Numbered from the stretch's first letter, positions 17,961 through 26,908 are shown. The stretch: 64,000 bases of DNA from Thiohalophilus sp. (GCF_034522235.1 NZ_JAXHLN010000003.1:124001-188000), one strand, 5' to 3'. A program made the numbers and translations. Notes: generated from the letters alone by a model not told the origin.

Positions 17961-18008
17961 TTGATCGTTCTCCAAAAGTTCTCTACAGTTAGAGAACGTT
18001 AGGAGAAC
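17961..18008 (+). promoter_or_regulatory. lexA promoter with concentric four-half-site LexA operator
   Basis: The promoter is TTGATC (17961-17966), 17 bases, TACAGT (17984-17989). Over it lie four half sites: GTTCTCC (17967-17973), GTTCTCT (17978-17984), AGAGAAC (17991-17997) and GGAGAAC (18002-18008). The inner and outer inverted repeats share one centre of symmetry at 17987.5. The outer right half site also overlaps the ribosome binding site of lexA. This is a GTTCTC-type operator, unlike the CTGT-N8-ACAG box of E. coli. Confidence 0.75.
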
Positions 18009-18010
18009 AT

Positions 18011-18610
18011 ATGCTCACTCAACTCGAACAGCGCATACTGGATTTCATTCGGGACTATATCGGTGACCATGAGCACGCACCGACCCTGAGCGAGATCGGC
18101 CAATCCCTGGAGATCAGCTCCAAGGGCACGGTACACCGGTATGTGCAGTCGCTGATCGAGAAGGGCGAGCTGGAGCATGTTCAACGTGGTTGGCGCGGCA
18201 TTCGGCTTGTCAGTCCCACTCCCACTCGATCCACAACCCTCCCGCTGGTGGGCCGGATCGCCGCAGGCCATCCTATCGAGGCCATTCCCGGCCAGGAAGA
18301 ATTGAATCTCAGCGACATGTTCGTCGGTCGCGACCGCTATGCCCTGCAGATCAAGGGCGACTCCATGATCGGTGTCGGCATTCTCGACGGCGATCTGGTG
18401 ATCATTGAACCCCGCGACCAGGCCGAGTACGGCGACATTGTGGTGGCGCTGATCGACGAACAGGAAGCCACTCTCAAACGTTATAAACGCTATGCCGACG
18501 GCCGCGTGGAACTGAGCCCGGAAAATCCGGACCTGCAACCCATGGTCTTCGATCCGCGCCGGGTCCGCATCCAGGGCATCCTGGTCGGCCAGCTGCGCAC
18601 TTACCAATAA
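18011..18610 (+). CDS. lexA: SOS repressor LexA
   Basis: The 199-residue repressor has an N-terminal winged helix-turn-helix (TLSEIGQSLEISSKGTVHRY) and a C-terminal S24 protease domain. The self-cleavage bond is Ala85-Gly86 in RIAAGHPIEA. The catalytic dyad is Ser118 (GDSMIGVG) and Lys156 (ATLKRY). The recognition helix differs from that of E. coli LexA (SPNAAEEHL), which fits the different operator in front of the gene. A Y-family polymerase gene follows 15 bases later, as in lexA-imuB or lexA-dinB style operons. Confidence 0.95.
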   Translation: MLTQLEQRILDFIRDYIGDHEHAPTLSEIGQSLEISSKGTVHRYVQSLIEKGELEHVQRGWRGIRLVSPTPTRSTTLPLVGRIAAGHPIEAIPGQEELNLSDMFVGRDRYALQIKGDSMIGVGILDGDLVIIEPRDQAEYGDIVVALIDEQEATLKRYKRYADGRVELSPENPDLQPMVFDPRRVRIQGILVGQLRTYQ

Positions 18611-18625
18611 AGCTCCCGGTGGATC

Positions 18626-19900
18626 ATGCCGGATCGATCCCCTTCCCCGTCCGCCGCCACACCTGCCTTCAAAGCCTGGCCGCGCGCCATCCTGCTGGTG
18701 GACATGAACGCCTTTTTCGCCTCGGTGGAGCAGCTGGACCGACCCGAGCTGCGTGATCGACCGGTGGCCATTACCAACGGCCAGCAGGGCACCTGCATTA
18801 TTACCTGCTCCTATGAAGCCCGCGGCCAGGGCGTGCACACCGGCATGCGCCTTAAAGAGGCCTGGCAGTTATGCCCCGCCCTGATCCAGATCCCGGCCCG
18901 GCCGCAACGTTACGCCGCGGTTTCCACGACGATCATGGCCGCGCTGCAGGCGGCGATCAGTCCCGACATGGAAATCTTTTCGGTGGACGAGGCCTTTCTT
19001 GACATCACTCGCTGTCAAAACCTGCTGGGTCATCCGGCCGATATCGCGCAGCGCGCCAAACAGGTGGTCTTCGAGGCCTCCAACCTGCGCTGTTCGGTGG
19101 GGCTCAGCGGCGACAAGACCACGGCCAAATATGCCGCCAAGCTCAACAAACCCGACGGGCTGACGGTCATCCCGCCGGACGAGGCAAAACAACGACTGGC
19201 CAATGTCCCCGTCACCGAACTGTGTGGCATCAATCGCGGCATTGGCGAGTTTCTGGCCGCCCGTGGCGTCCACGTCTGCGGCGACATGGCCAAACTGCCC
19301 ATCGGGGTACTGGCACAGCGTTTCGGCAATCCCGGGCGGCGCATCTGGTACATGGCCCAGGGGACCGATCCCGATCCGGTCCACGTCAATGTGGCCCCGC
19401 CCAAAACCATTGGCCACGGCAAGGTCATCCCGCCCGATACACGCAACCGGGAGGTACTGCTGACCTTCTTATTGCACATGAGCGAGAAAGTGGGCGAACG
19501 GCTGCGCCGTCATAATCTGCAGGCGCAGCATTTTTTTATCGGCCTGCGTTGCGCCCAGGGCTGGCTCGGCGCCAAATCGTCGACCCGCCTGCCGACCGAC
19601 GACGGCGGGGCGATCTACCAGTTGGGTCGTCAGGTATTGCGTTCTCACTGGCAGGGCGAAGGCATCCATCAGGTCCAGATCACCGCGCTGGATCCCCGCA
19701 ATGGCGAACGACAACTGCAACTGTTCGAGGCCGAACCTGTCCAGCAACGTGCCAGTAATGAAGTGATGGATGCGATCAATCAGCGCTATGGCGAGTTTAC
19801 CCTGGCCCCGGCCCGGCTGCTGGGCCGCTCCGAGATGCCGAACGTGATCTCGCCGGCCTGGAAGCCCTTCGGCCATCGACAAACCATCCCGGACAATTAA
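18626..19900 (+). CDS. Y-family DNA polymerase (DinB/UmuC-like)
   Basis: The 424-residue protein is a translesion polymerase. The catalytic acidic residues are Asp26 (LLVDMNAFFASVEQ) and Asp121/Glu122 (FSVDEAFLD). The fingers contain CSYEARGQGVHTGM and the thumb has a helix-hairpin-helix (ELCGINRGIGEFLAARG). A little-finger domain follows. The length exceeds E. coli Pol IV (351) and equals UmuC (422), but no umuD-like gene besides lexA is present. Being in the lexA operon, it should be DNA-damage induced. Its stop overlaps the convergent methyltransferase gene end. Confidence 0.9.
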   Translation: MPDRSPSPSAATPAFKAWPRAILLVDMNAFFASVEQLDRPELRDRPVAITNGQQGTCIITCSYEARGQGVHTGMRLKEAWQLCPALIQIPARPQRYAAVSTTIMAALQAAISPDMEIFSVDEAFLDITRCQNLLGHPADIAQRAKQVVFEASNLRCSVGLSGDKTTAKYAAKLNKPDGLTVIPPDEAKQRLANVPVTELCGINRGIGEFLAARGVHVCGDMAKLPIGVLAQRFGNPGRRIWYMAQGTDPDPVHVNVAPPKTIGHGKVIPPDTRNREVLLTFLLHMSEKVGERLRRHNLQAQHFFIGLRCAQGWLGAKSSTRLPTDDGGAIYQLGRQVLRSHWQGEGIHQVQITALDPRNGERQLQLFEAEPVQQRASNEVMDAINQRYGEFTLAPARLLGRSEMPNVISPAWKPFGHRQTIPDN

Positions 19901-20496
19901 CCCTGGCGATTTCTCTGCCACACCAGCGTGCGGTTGTTGACCGGCATTTCGATATCCTCTATCAGGGACAGGCCCGCCGCCTCCGCGAGCCGTTGCAGAT
20001 CGGTGACGTCGCGCACGCCACTGACGGGATCGCGCTGGCGCAACCCGGTATCAAACCGCGCATTGTTTTCACTGGTGTGGACACCGTCGTACTTGAACGG
20101 CCCGTAAAGACAGAAGCGACCGCCGGGCGCCAGCACGCGCCCCACTCCGTCGAACAAGATTTCCACGGCAGGCCAGCCCATGATATGCACGGTGTTGGCA
20201 CTGAATACGCCGTCGTAGGTATCTTCAGGCCAGGCGGGTTTACGCAGATCCAGCACAAAAGGCCCCGCAAGGTTGTCGTTTTGCGACTCCGCCTGCCAGA
20301 GGCGGATTCCCGGCAGGTTCTCCGCCACATCGCTGGGCTGCCAGTGCAGGTGCGACAACTGCTCGGCAAAAAACACCGCATGCTGACCGGTGCCGCTGCC
20401 GATTTCCAGAATCGTTCGACAGTCGGCAAACTGCTGCTGCAACACCGCCAGGATCGGCTGCTTGTTCTCCTCGCAGGCTTCGGCAAAAGGCTTCAT
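19897..20496 (-). CDS. DUF938 family SAM-dependent methyltransferase
   Basis: The 199-residue protein has the SAM motif ILEIGSGTGQHAVFFA near residues 29-44. The DUF938 markers are WQPSDV, FSANTVHIMGWPAVE, LYGPFKYDG and FDTGLRQRDPVSGVRD. The methyl acceptor is unknown. I choose the ATG at 20494-20496; a GTG at 20521-20523 would add nine residues. The gene end overlaps the polymerase end by four bases (convergent). Confidence 0.9.
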   Translation of the reverse strand: MKPFAEACEENKQPILAVLQQQFADCRTILEIGSGTGQHAVFFAEQLSHLHWQPSDVAENLPGIRLWQAESQNDNLAGPFVLDLRKPAWPEDTYDGVFSANTVHIMGWPAVEILFDGVGRVLAPGGRFCLYGPFKYDGVHTSENNARFDTGLRQRDPVSGVRDVTDLQRLAEAAGLSLIEDIEMPVNNRTLVWQRNRQG

Positions 20497-20534
20497 CAGA
20501 CAGGACTCATTTCGGTTGGGCACTTGCTGTGCGT

Positions 20535-20593
20535 TAGATATGTATCAATATTTGATATGTATCAATACTGGCTATTTATATTAGTATTATATT
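20535..20593 (+). promoter_or_regulatory. Two tandem FNR/ANR boxes with class II promoter geometry
   Basis: A perfect FNR box TTGATATGTATCAA (20552-20565) is preceded 17 bases upstream by a near-copy TAGATATGTATCAA (20535-20548). A -10-like TATATT lies at 20588-20593. With a start near 20600, the perfect box is centred at -41.5, the position for direct activation by FNR. This predicts that the cytochrome/DUF302 operon is induced when oxygen is low. Confidence 0.78.
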
Positions 20594-20627
20594 AATTACC
20601 GGGTTATCAAGCGATATTGGAGTTGGC

Positions 20628-21698
20628 ATGCGCATCGTGTTGTTATTTGGCCTGCTGGCAACCGTTCTGGCCGGTTGTCAGGAGGGCCCCTCGCCGGCTG
20701 ACAAGGCGGCGGCACGGCCCGACGGCGCCAGGCTGTACACGCAATACTGTGCCGCCTGTCATGGTGACGAGGGTGACGGCGGGGTGGGCGTCCCGCTGAA
20801 TCTTCCCGATTTCCAATATGGGGTCAGTGATCGATTTTTAAAAGAGACGATTCGTCATGGTCGCCCGGGGCGGGTTATGCCGGCGTTCCCCACACTCAGT
20901 GAAGCCGAAGTCGATGCCCTGGTCAGACATTTGCGCAGCTGGGCGCCGGGCAAACCGCTTACGCCAACAGATGAGACGATCGAGGGCGATCCCCGGCGGG
21001 GCGAAGCGCTCTATGCCAAACATTGTGTCAGCTGCCACGGCGCGCAGGGCGAGGGCGGCGAAGGCACCGGCGTGACATTCTCCCGGCCACGCGATCTGCC
21101 CGTTATCGCGCCGGCGCTCAACAACAGCGGCTTTCTGGCTGCCGCCTCGGACAAATTGATCAAGGCCGCGCTGATGAACGGTCGCGAAGGCACCCCGATG
21201 CCGTCGTTTCGCAAACAGGGACTCAGCGAACAACAGATCGACGACATCGTCAGTTATGTCCGCAGCTTCGAACAGCAGCCGGATCCCAATACCGTGGGCA
21301 GCGCGGATGATGAACCGCTGACCATCAGCTACGAATCGCCCTATTCCGTCGAGGAGACCGTTGAAGCCCTGAAGCGGGCCGCCGTGGGCAGAAACTTTCG
21401 TATTATCCGGACCCAGAAGCTCGAGGACGGCTTTTTTGCGGAGGACGAGCAAAACCCCGATCAGGTGATTGTCCATTTCTGTAATTTTGATTTCCTCAAT
21501 CGTGCTCTGGCCATCGACCCGCGTGTGGGACTGTTTTTGCCCTGCCGGGTCACGGTGGCGAAACACGAAGGCACGGTCGAAGTCACGGCTATCAATCCCA
21601 AGCGTCTGGCCTATCTGTTTAACAATGCCGAGCTCAACCGGCTCTGCGACGAAATGGCGAAAACCTACAATCTGATTATCGAAGAAGCGACATTCTGA
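20628..21698 (+). CDS. Diheme cytochrome c lipoprotein fused to a DUF302 domain
   Basis: The 356-residue protein has a lipobox (LAGC, lipidated Cys17). The first c-type heme motif is Cys41-AA-Cys44-His45 with a likely Met ligand in RVMPAFP. The second is Cys133-VS-Cys136-His137 with Met in TPMPSF. A DUF302 domain occupies about residues 235-350 (SPYSVEETVEALKRAAVGRN and VHFCNFDFLNRAL). Both cytochrome domains look like class I cytochrome c modules. The fusion and the FNR boxes imply an anaerobic or microaerobic electron-transfer role for DUF302, which is inference. It overlaps the next gene by one base (TGATG). Confidence 0.9.
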   Translation: MRIVLLFGLLATVLAGCQEGPSPADKAAARPDGARLYTQYCAACHGDEGDGGVGVPLNLPDFQYGVSDRFLKETIRHGRPGRVMPAFPTLSEAEVDALVRHLRSWAPGKPLTPTDETIEGDPRRGEALYAKHCVSCHGAQGEGGEGTGVTFSRPRDLPVIAPALNNSGFLAAASDKLIKAALMNGREGTPMPSFRKQGLSEQQIDDIVSYVRSFEQQPDPNTVGSADDEPLTISYESPYSVEETVEALKRAAVGRNFRIIRTQKLEDGFFAEDEQNPDQVIVHFCNFDFLNRALAIDPRVGLFLPCRVTVAKHEGTVEVTAINPKRLAYLFNNAELNRLCDEMAKTYNLIIEEATF

Positions 21699-22147
21699 TG
21701 ATGAAACGACTTGCTCTATTATTCAGCCTGTTAATCGTGCTGGCACCGGCCTACAGCGCCGACCGCCTGCTGATGGCCCGTACCGAACAGGCCTTTCCCG
21801 AGGCCATGTTGAAGCTGCAGGAGACCATCAAAAAACACGGCTACACCGTCAGCCGGGTACAACGGGTCGATATCGGTCTGACCCAGTTTGGTTACAAGAC
21901 TGACAAGTACCGGGTGGTTTTCTTCGGCAAGGCGGAAGAGATCCGTCGCATGAGCAAAGAGTATCCGCAGCTGATACCGTACCTGCCGTTGAAGATTGCG
22001 ATCTTCGCCGAAGAGGAAGACACGCTGCTGGTCTCTTTCAGTCCCTTGCAACTGCTGGAAACCGACGAGCCGGAGCTCAACAGCGTACTGGAAAAGTGGG
22101 CCGCCGATCTGCAGGCCATGCTTGCCGACATGCGCAGTAGCGAGTAG
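21698..22147 (+). CDS. Secreted DUF302 protein
   Basis: The 149-residue protein has a signal peptide (MMKRLALLFSLLIVLAPAYS) and one DUF302 domain (TEQAFPEAMLKLQETIKKHG, then a beta segment and LPLKIAIFAEEEDTLLVSF). It is translationally coupled to the cytochrome fusion gene. Compared with the fused domain it lacks a C-x-x-C-type motif or other metal motif. A second ATG three bases later is equally possible. Confidence 0.88.
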   Translation: MMKRLALLFSLLIVLAPAYSADRLLMARTEQAFPEAMLKLQETIKKHGYTVSRVQRVDIGLTQFGYKTDKYRVVFFGKAEEIRRMSKEYPQLIPYLPLKIAIFAEEEDTLLVSFSPLQLLETDEPELNSVLEKWAADLQAMLADMRSSE

Positions 22148-22375
22148 CCATTCGCTCATTGCGCCGCAACAGCCGGGGGCAACTCGATCATTTTCTCGAC
22201 CCGCAAATAGTACGCGCCAGGCTCATGGCAGTTTGCGGCGGCCATCACCAAATCCGGCCACAGACGCCAAACCCATAAACTGTCAGGATTTCAATCGCCC
22301 GAAATGGTGACCCACGCGGCCCGGGGACTTATGGCCCTGCCGGCACTTGCACATCGGCCGTCGTGGCGGTAGCTT
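22148..22375. other. Short intergenic stretch
   Basis: I see no open reading frame with a start signal, no hairpin followed by a T-run and no dispersed repeat here. It separates the DUF302 gene from the GGDEF-like gene. Confidence 0.4.
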
Positions 22376-23269
22376 ATGTTTCCCGTCATCACGGCACGGC
22401 TAACGGACTACCGAATCATGCTGGACAAACTCGACACTCCCCACTTGCGGCAGATCATCAGCGCCTGCCCCATCGGCATTTTGCTGCAGGACAACCACGG
22501 GCGGATCAGCTGGGTCAACGATACCCTGGCGCAAATGCTGGGTGAAACACGCCGGGCGCAACTGCTCAACCAGCGCGCCGATGAACTCCCCGCGCCCCTG
22601 TCCGAGCTGCTCAACCTGAATACGACCCTGCATCTACCGGGTGACGAAGCCGACGAGGATCGCTGGTTGATGGGTCAGCAACAAACCCTGCCCGATGCGC
22701 AGGGTACGGTTCACTATTTTATCGATATCACACCGTGGCACGGGGTGATGCAGGAGCGCGATCAACTCAAGGATGAACTCAACGATATCATTATGGTCGA
22801 TAACGAAACCGGCATGCGCAACCGCAAGGGGCTCTACTACAGTCTCGAACCGCAACTTTCGCGCAGCCGCCGTTATGACCGCCCGCTCTCGGTTATCATT
22901 TTGCGGCTCGATTGTCTGAAACATTTCAAAGAGCGTTATCAGCGTGATGACGCCCTGCCGTTATTGACCACCGTCAGCCGTCTGCTCAGCGATCAACTGC
23001 GCTGGGCGGACATCGCCGGACGCCTGTCAGAAAACGACTTTTTGCTGGTACTGCCGGAAACCCACGCCGAGGACACCAGCAAGGTCGTGGACAATCTGCG
23101 CAAGCAGATCGATGCATTGACCATTCCCGATCTGGAACCCGCCGATTTTGCGATCACCGCCCGGTTCGGGGTTGCCGAATGGCGCAAGGGCGATGACATG
23201 GGGCTGTTGTTGATGCGCGCCCGCCAGATGCTCGACGACACCGGCCCGCAACCCGCCGCAAGCGGCTAG
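22376..23269 (+). CDS. PAS-GGDEF-like protein with degenerate active site
   Basis: The 297-residue cytoplasmic protein has a PAS-like domain (about 20-125, GILLQDNHGRISWVND) and a GGDEF-type domain (about 135-290, DNETGMRNRKGLYYSLE). The active-site motif GGDEF is replaced by SENDF (residues 218-222), so cyclase activity is unlikely. The inhibitory-site motif RxxD is kept as RWAD five residues before it (209-212), so it may bind c-di-GMP as an effector. No good ribosome binding site is visible; a start at the ATG 22418 is an alternative. Confidence 0.82.
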   Translation: MFPVITARLTDYRIMLDKLDTPHLRQIISACPIGILLQDNHGRISWVNDTLAQMLGETRRAQLLNQRADELPAPLSELLNLNTTLHLPGDEADEDRWLMGQQQTLPDAQGTVHYFIDITPWHGVMQERDQLKDELNDIIMVDNETGMRNRKGLYYSLEPQLSRSRRYDRPLSVIILRLDCLKHFKERYQRDDALPLLTTVSRLLSDQLRWADIAGRLSENDFLLVLPETHAEDTSKVVDNLRKQIDALTIPDLEPADFAITARFGVAEWRKGDDMGLLLMRARQMLDDTGPQPAASG

Positions 23270-23290
23270 GCCCGGCCCTTCGGGCAGGGC

Positions 23291-23460
23291 CGAGTAACGA
23301 GTGACGAGTTACGAGGAAAGGCTTCTTAAGGACACGTCTACGGGCAGCACCCTCAGTTACCGATTCTAATCCGAAACCACGAAGATTCATTCTTCCTTCG
23401 TGTCTTGGTGTCTTCGTGGTGAATATTTTCCTCGTCCCTCGTAACTCGTTACTCGTCCCT
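23291..23460. repeat. Nested inverted repeats of dispersed type
   Basis: The outer arms (about 23291-23318 and 23427-23457) are built from alternating CGAGTAACGAGT/ACGAGTTACGAGG units in opposite orientation. The inner arms ACCACGAAGA (23376-23385) and TCTTCGTGGT (23411-23420) are perfect inverse copies. A GC-rich hairpin (CGGCCCT/AGGGCCG, 23273-23292) just precedes them. The block lies between two convergent genes and may end transcription from both. Related ACTCGTTACTCGT units occur near 33830 and 58335. Confidence 0.65.
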
Positions 23461-23462
23461 TT

Positions 23463-24866
23463 TTAGAACGCGAGCTGATCCAGTCGTTGGCGGACCCGGC
23501 CGACAGCAGCCCGCACCTGGTCGGGCGCGGTTCCACCGACGTGGTTGCGCGCGGCGACCGAGCCTTCCAGAGTCAGCACCTCGAACACATCCGGCTCGAT
23601 CACTTTGGAAAACTGTTGCAGCTCATCGAGACTCATCTCGGACAGATCCTTGTCATTGTCCACACCGTAACGTACCGCCTTGCCGACGATTTCGTGCGCG
23701 TCGCGAAACGCCACACCCTTGCGGACCAGGTAATCGGCCAGATCGGTGGCGGTGGAGAAGCCGCGCCGGGCCGCATCGATCATGTTATCCCGCTTGACCT
23801 GGATCTGCGGCATCATGTCGGCATACAGTTTCAGACACCCTTTGACATTATCGATGGTGTCAAACAGCGGCTCCTTGTCTTCCTGGTTGTCCTTGTTATA
23901 GGCCAGCGGCTGGGCCTTCATCAGGGTCAGCAACGACATCAGATGGCCGTAGATACGCCCGGTCTTGCCGCGCACCAGTTCGGGCACGTCGGGGTTTTTC
24001 TTCTGCGGCATGATGCTCGAACCGGTACAGAAACTGTCGCCCAGATCGACGAAATCAAACTGTGCCGAAGACCAGAGAATCAACTCCTCGGAAAAGCGCG
24101 ACAAATGCATCATCAATACCGAGGCGGCTGACACCAGCTCGATGGCAAAGTCCCGATCACTGACCGCGTCCAGGGAGTTTTCCGCCACGGCCTCAAAACC
24201 CAGTTCCCGGGCGGTAAAGGCGCGATCGATGGGATAGGTGGTTCCGGCCAGCGCCGCGGCACCCAGCGGCATGACATTGACGCGTTGATAGGCATCCTTG
24301 AGCCGTGCCAGATCCCGCAGCAGCATCTCCACCCAGGCCAGCATATGATGACCGAAGGTCACCGGCTGCGCGGTTTGCAGGTGGGTAAAGCCGGGCATGA
24401 TGGTCTCGGCCTCCGCTTCGGCCAGTCCCAGCAACCCCTCGATCAGACGGGTGACTTCGGCCTGAATCTCGCGCATCTCATCGCGCAGATACAAACGGAT
24501 ATCGGTTGCCACCTGATCGTTGCGCGAACGGCCGGTGTGCAGTTTCTTGCCAATATCGCCGATACGATCGGTGAGGCGCGCCTCGATGTTCATATGCACA
24601 TCTTCCAGGCTCGTCGACCAGGCAAACTCACCCCGTTCGATATCCTGCTCGATCACCTGCAAGCCGTCGACAATCGCATCCCGTTCGGCTTCACTCAACA
24701 CCCCGACATGCGCCAGCATGCGGGCATGCGCGATGGAACCGGCGATATCGTGTTTGTACAGGCGCTTGTCAAAACCGACTGACGCGGTAAACACCTCGAC
24801 AAAGGCGTCGGTGGGCGCGGTAAAGCGCCCGGCCCAGGGTTTACCGGTCCAACTGGTATCACTCAT
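23463..24866 (-). CDS. argH: Argininosuccinate lyase
   Basis: The 467-residue enzyme splits argininosuccinate into arginine and fumarate, the last step of arginine synthesis. The fumarase-superfamily signature [12 protein letters not shown] is present. The N-terminal [28 protein letters not shown] and the catalytic His region [14 protein letters not shown] are also present. The length matches the family (about 460). It is transcribed away from algZ, in the neighbourhood known from Pseudomonas. Confidence 0.98.
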   Translation of the reverse strand: MSDTSWTGKPWAGRFTAPTDAFVEVFTASVGFDKRLYKHDIAGSIAHARMLAHVGVLSEAERDAIVDGLQVIEQDIERGEFAWSTSLEDVHMNIEARLTDRIGDIGKKLHTGRSRNDQVATDIRLYLRDEMREIQAEVTRLIEGLLGLAEAEAETIMPGFTHLQTAQPVTFGHHMLAWVEMLLRDLARLKDAYQRVNVMPLGAAALAGTTYPIDRAFTARELGFEAVAENSLDAVSDRDFAIELVSAASVLMMHLSRFSEELILWSSAQFDFVDLGDSFCTGSSIMPQKKNPDVPELVRGKTGRIYGHLMSLLTLMKAQPLAYNKDNQEDKEPLFDTIDNVKGCLKLYADMMPQIQVKRDNMIDAARRGFSTATDLADYLVRKGVAFRDAHEIVGKAVRYGVDNDKDLSEMSLDELQQFSKVIEPDVFEVLTLEGSVAARNHVGGTAPDQVRAAVGRVRQRLDQLAF

Positions 24867-25042
24867 GACGGTTCATCCATTCATTCAACTGCTTCGATTA
24901 TAACGGTTTCACTCTGGTTGCGCATGAGTTCGCGCAATTTGTGCTTTAATTCACCCCGTTATTGCCTACACTCACGGCTAGCGGTTGTCCGGGCTGTTTT
25001 CTCATCACTGCCAACTTTCCGCAATAACGGGGTTCAGCTAAA

Positions 25043-26167
25043 ATGACAGACAGGCCAACTGCGGAACAGACTATGCCGGGCACCGCGGATAACACCCGTA
25101 CACCTACCTCTGTCACGGAGCAGGGCAACCTGTTCCTGCCGGATTTTTGCGGCATCCGCATGGTGTTTCTGATAGTGATTATCGCCGAGCTCGCCGCGAT
25201 TGTTATCGCCCTGGCGCCGCTGGAGACCACCCTGACCGAACGCTGGGCACGACTGGGACTGATCTCCCTGTTTGTGCAGTGGTGTGCCCTGACCAGTTGC
25301 GCCGTGTTATGCCTGTTGCGTCGGCACCTGGGTCTGCTGCCCATCTGGAAGGCCAGTCTTTACAGTTATCTGCTGATTCTGCTGATCATTATCCTGGTCA
25401 GTGAAGGCGCCTACTGGTTGATCTATTATCCCGGCGGCCTGGATACTCTCTGGCACAGCAAGTTTCTGGCGCGCAATCTGCTCATCGGCCTGATCATCAC
25501 CGGCCCGCTGCTGCGCTACTTCTATGTCCAGCAGCAATGGCGACGCCAGGTCCGCGCCGAATCGGAATCCCGTCTGCAGGCCCTGCAATCCCGTATTCGA
25601 CCGCATTTCCTGTTCAACAGCATGAACACCATCGTCAGCCTGATCCGGCAGAAACCGGAACAGGCCGAACAGGTGGTGGAAAATCTCGCCGATCTGTTTC
25701 GCGCCTCGATCAGCGACGCCCGCCAACGCGTGACGCTGGCCGAAGAGCTGGAACTGTGCGAACGTTATTTACAGATAGAACAGTTGCGTCTGGGTGATCG
25801 ACTGAAGGTGCACTGGCGGGTCGGTGAACTGCCGGATGATGCACAGGTCCCCGCCCTGTTACTGCAACCACTGATCGAAAACGCCATTTATCACGGCATC
25901 GAACCGCGCACCGAGGGCGGCACGATCGAGGTAGAGGGCGTTGTGGACAGGCAACAACTGCAGGTTATTATTCGCAATCCATTACCCGAGACCGATTCAT
26001 CCCGGCCGTTTCGCCCGGGTAATCAGCTGGCCCTGCAGAACATTCGCGATCGGCTGGCGGCCGGCTTCGATGGCCCCACACAGCTTTCACTTGACGAGGA
26101 TGAACGGCGTTTTAAAGTCTGCTTGAGTTTTCCCTATGAGCCCTGGCATGAAAATTCTGATCGTTGA
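25043..26167 (+). CDS. algZ: LytS/AlgZ-type sensor histidine kinase
   Basis: The 374-residue kinase has four membrane helices in residues 38-160 and a HisKA_7/LytS kinase domain. The phosphoacceptor is His188 in IRPHFLFNSMNT. The N-box is in LLQPLIENAIYHGIE. The G-box lies near QNIRDRLAAGF. Position and order (argH divergent, algR next, hemC beyond) are those of fimS/algZ in Pseudomonas, where the pair controls twitching and alginate. Its end overlaps algR by 20 bases. Confidence 0.92.
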   Translation: MTDRPTAEQTMPGTADNTRTPTSVTEQGNLFLPDFCGIRMVFLIVIIAELAAIVIALAPLETTLTERWARLGLISLFVQWCALTSCAVLCLLRRHLGLLPIWKASLYSYLLILLIIILVSEGAYWLIYYPGGLDTLWHSKFLARNLLIGLIITGPLLRYFYVQQQWRRQVRAESESRLQALQSRIRPHFLFNSMNTIVSLIRQKPEQAEQVVENLADLFRASISDARQRVTLAEELELCERYLQIEQLRLGDRLKVHWRVGELPDDAQVPALLLQPLIENAIYHGIEPRTEGGTIEVEGVVDRQQLQVIIRNPLPETDSSRPFRPGNQLALQNIRDRLAAGFDGPTQLSLDEDERRFKVCLSFPYEPWHENSDR

Positions 26168-26900
26168 TGATGAACCGCTGGCCCGCAGTCGTCTGCAAAA
26201 TCTGCTGGAGGCGCTGCCCGATCTCACTGTCGTCGGTGAAGCCCGTAACGGCCGACAGGCGCTGGAGCTGGTACAACAGCATCAGCCGGATGTGGTGTTG
26301 CTGGACATTCGCATGCCCGGGATGGACGGCATGGAAGCCGCTACTCACCTGAACAAACTGGCCAATCCGCCGGCAATCATTTTTACCACCGCCTACGATC
26401 AATACGCCCTGCAGGCATTCAAAAGCCACGCGGTCGATTACCTGCTCAAGCCGATCAAGCAGCAACAACTGCAACACGCCCTGCAGGCCGCCACCCGGCT
26501 GACCCGCGCCCAGCTGCAATCACTGGCACAACTACAGGAAGAGCACGCCACCACACCACAACATATCAGTGCCCGCGTTCAGGGCGGCGTGCGACTGATT
26601 CCGGTCAACGAGGTGCTCTATTTTCTGGCCGAAGACAAATATGTGACGGTCTGTTACCGGGGCGGAGAGGTGTTGATCGAGGAGTCGCTCAAATCCCTGG
26701 AGCACAAGTTTGCCGATCAATTCATCCGCGTGCATCGCAATGCCCTGGTGGCACAGCGCTATATCAAGGCGCTGCGCAAGGATGGCCAGGGGCGCATGCT
26801 GCTCTGTCTGCAGCATGGGGAGAAAACCCTGGAAGTCAGTCGCCGGCACCTGCCGGCGATCCGTCAACTGATTCGATCGATGGCGATCGCAGGGGGGTGA
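26148..26900 (+). CDS. algR: LytTR response regulator AlgR
   Basis: The 250-residue regulator has a receiver domain (phosphorylation site Asp53, VVLLDIRMPGMDG). A LytTR DNA-binding domain occupies about residues 140-245 (GVRLIPVNEVLYFLAEDKYV and FIRVHRNALVAQRYI). I chose the ATG at 26148; an in-frame ATG four codons upstream is possible and neither has a clear ribosome binding site. It partners the overlapping sensor kinase gene. Confidence 0.93.
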   Translation: MKILIVDDEPLARSRLQNLLEALPDLTVVGEARNGRQALELVQQHQPDVVLLDIRMPGMDGMEAATHLNKLANPPAIIFTTAYDQYALQAFKSHAVDYLLKPIKQQQLQHALQAATRLTRAQLQSLAQLQEEHATTPQHISARVQGGVRLIPVNEVLYFLAEDKYVTVCYRGGEVLIEESLKSLEHKFADQFIRVHRNALVAQRYIKALRKDGQGRMLLCLQHGEKTLEVSRRHLPAIRQLIRSMAIAGG

Positions 26901-26908
26901 AAGCGGCG

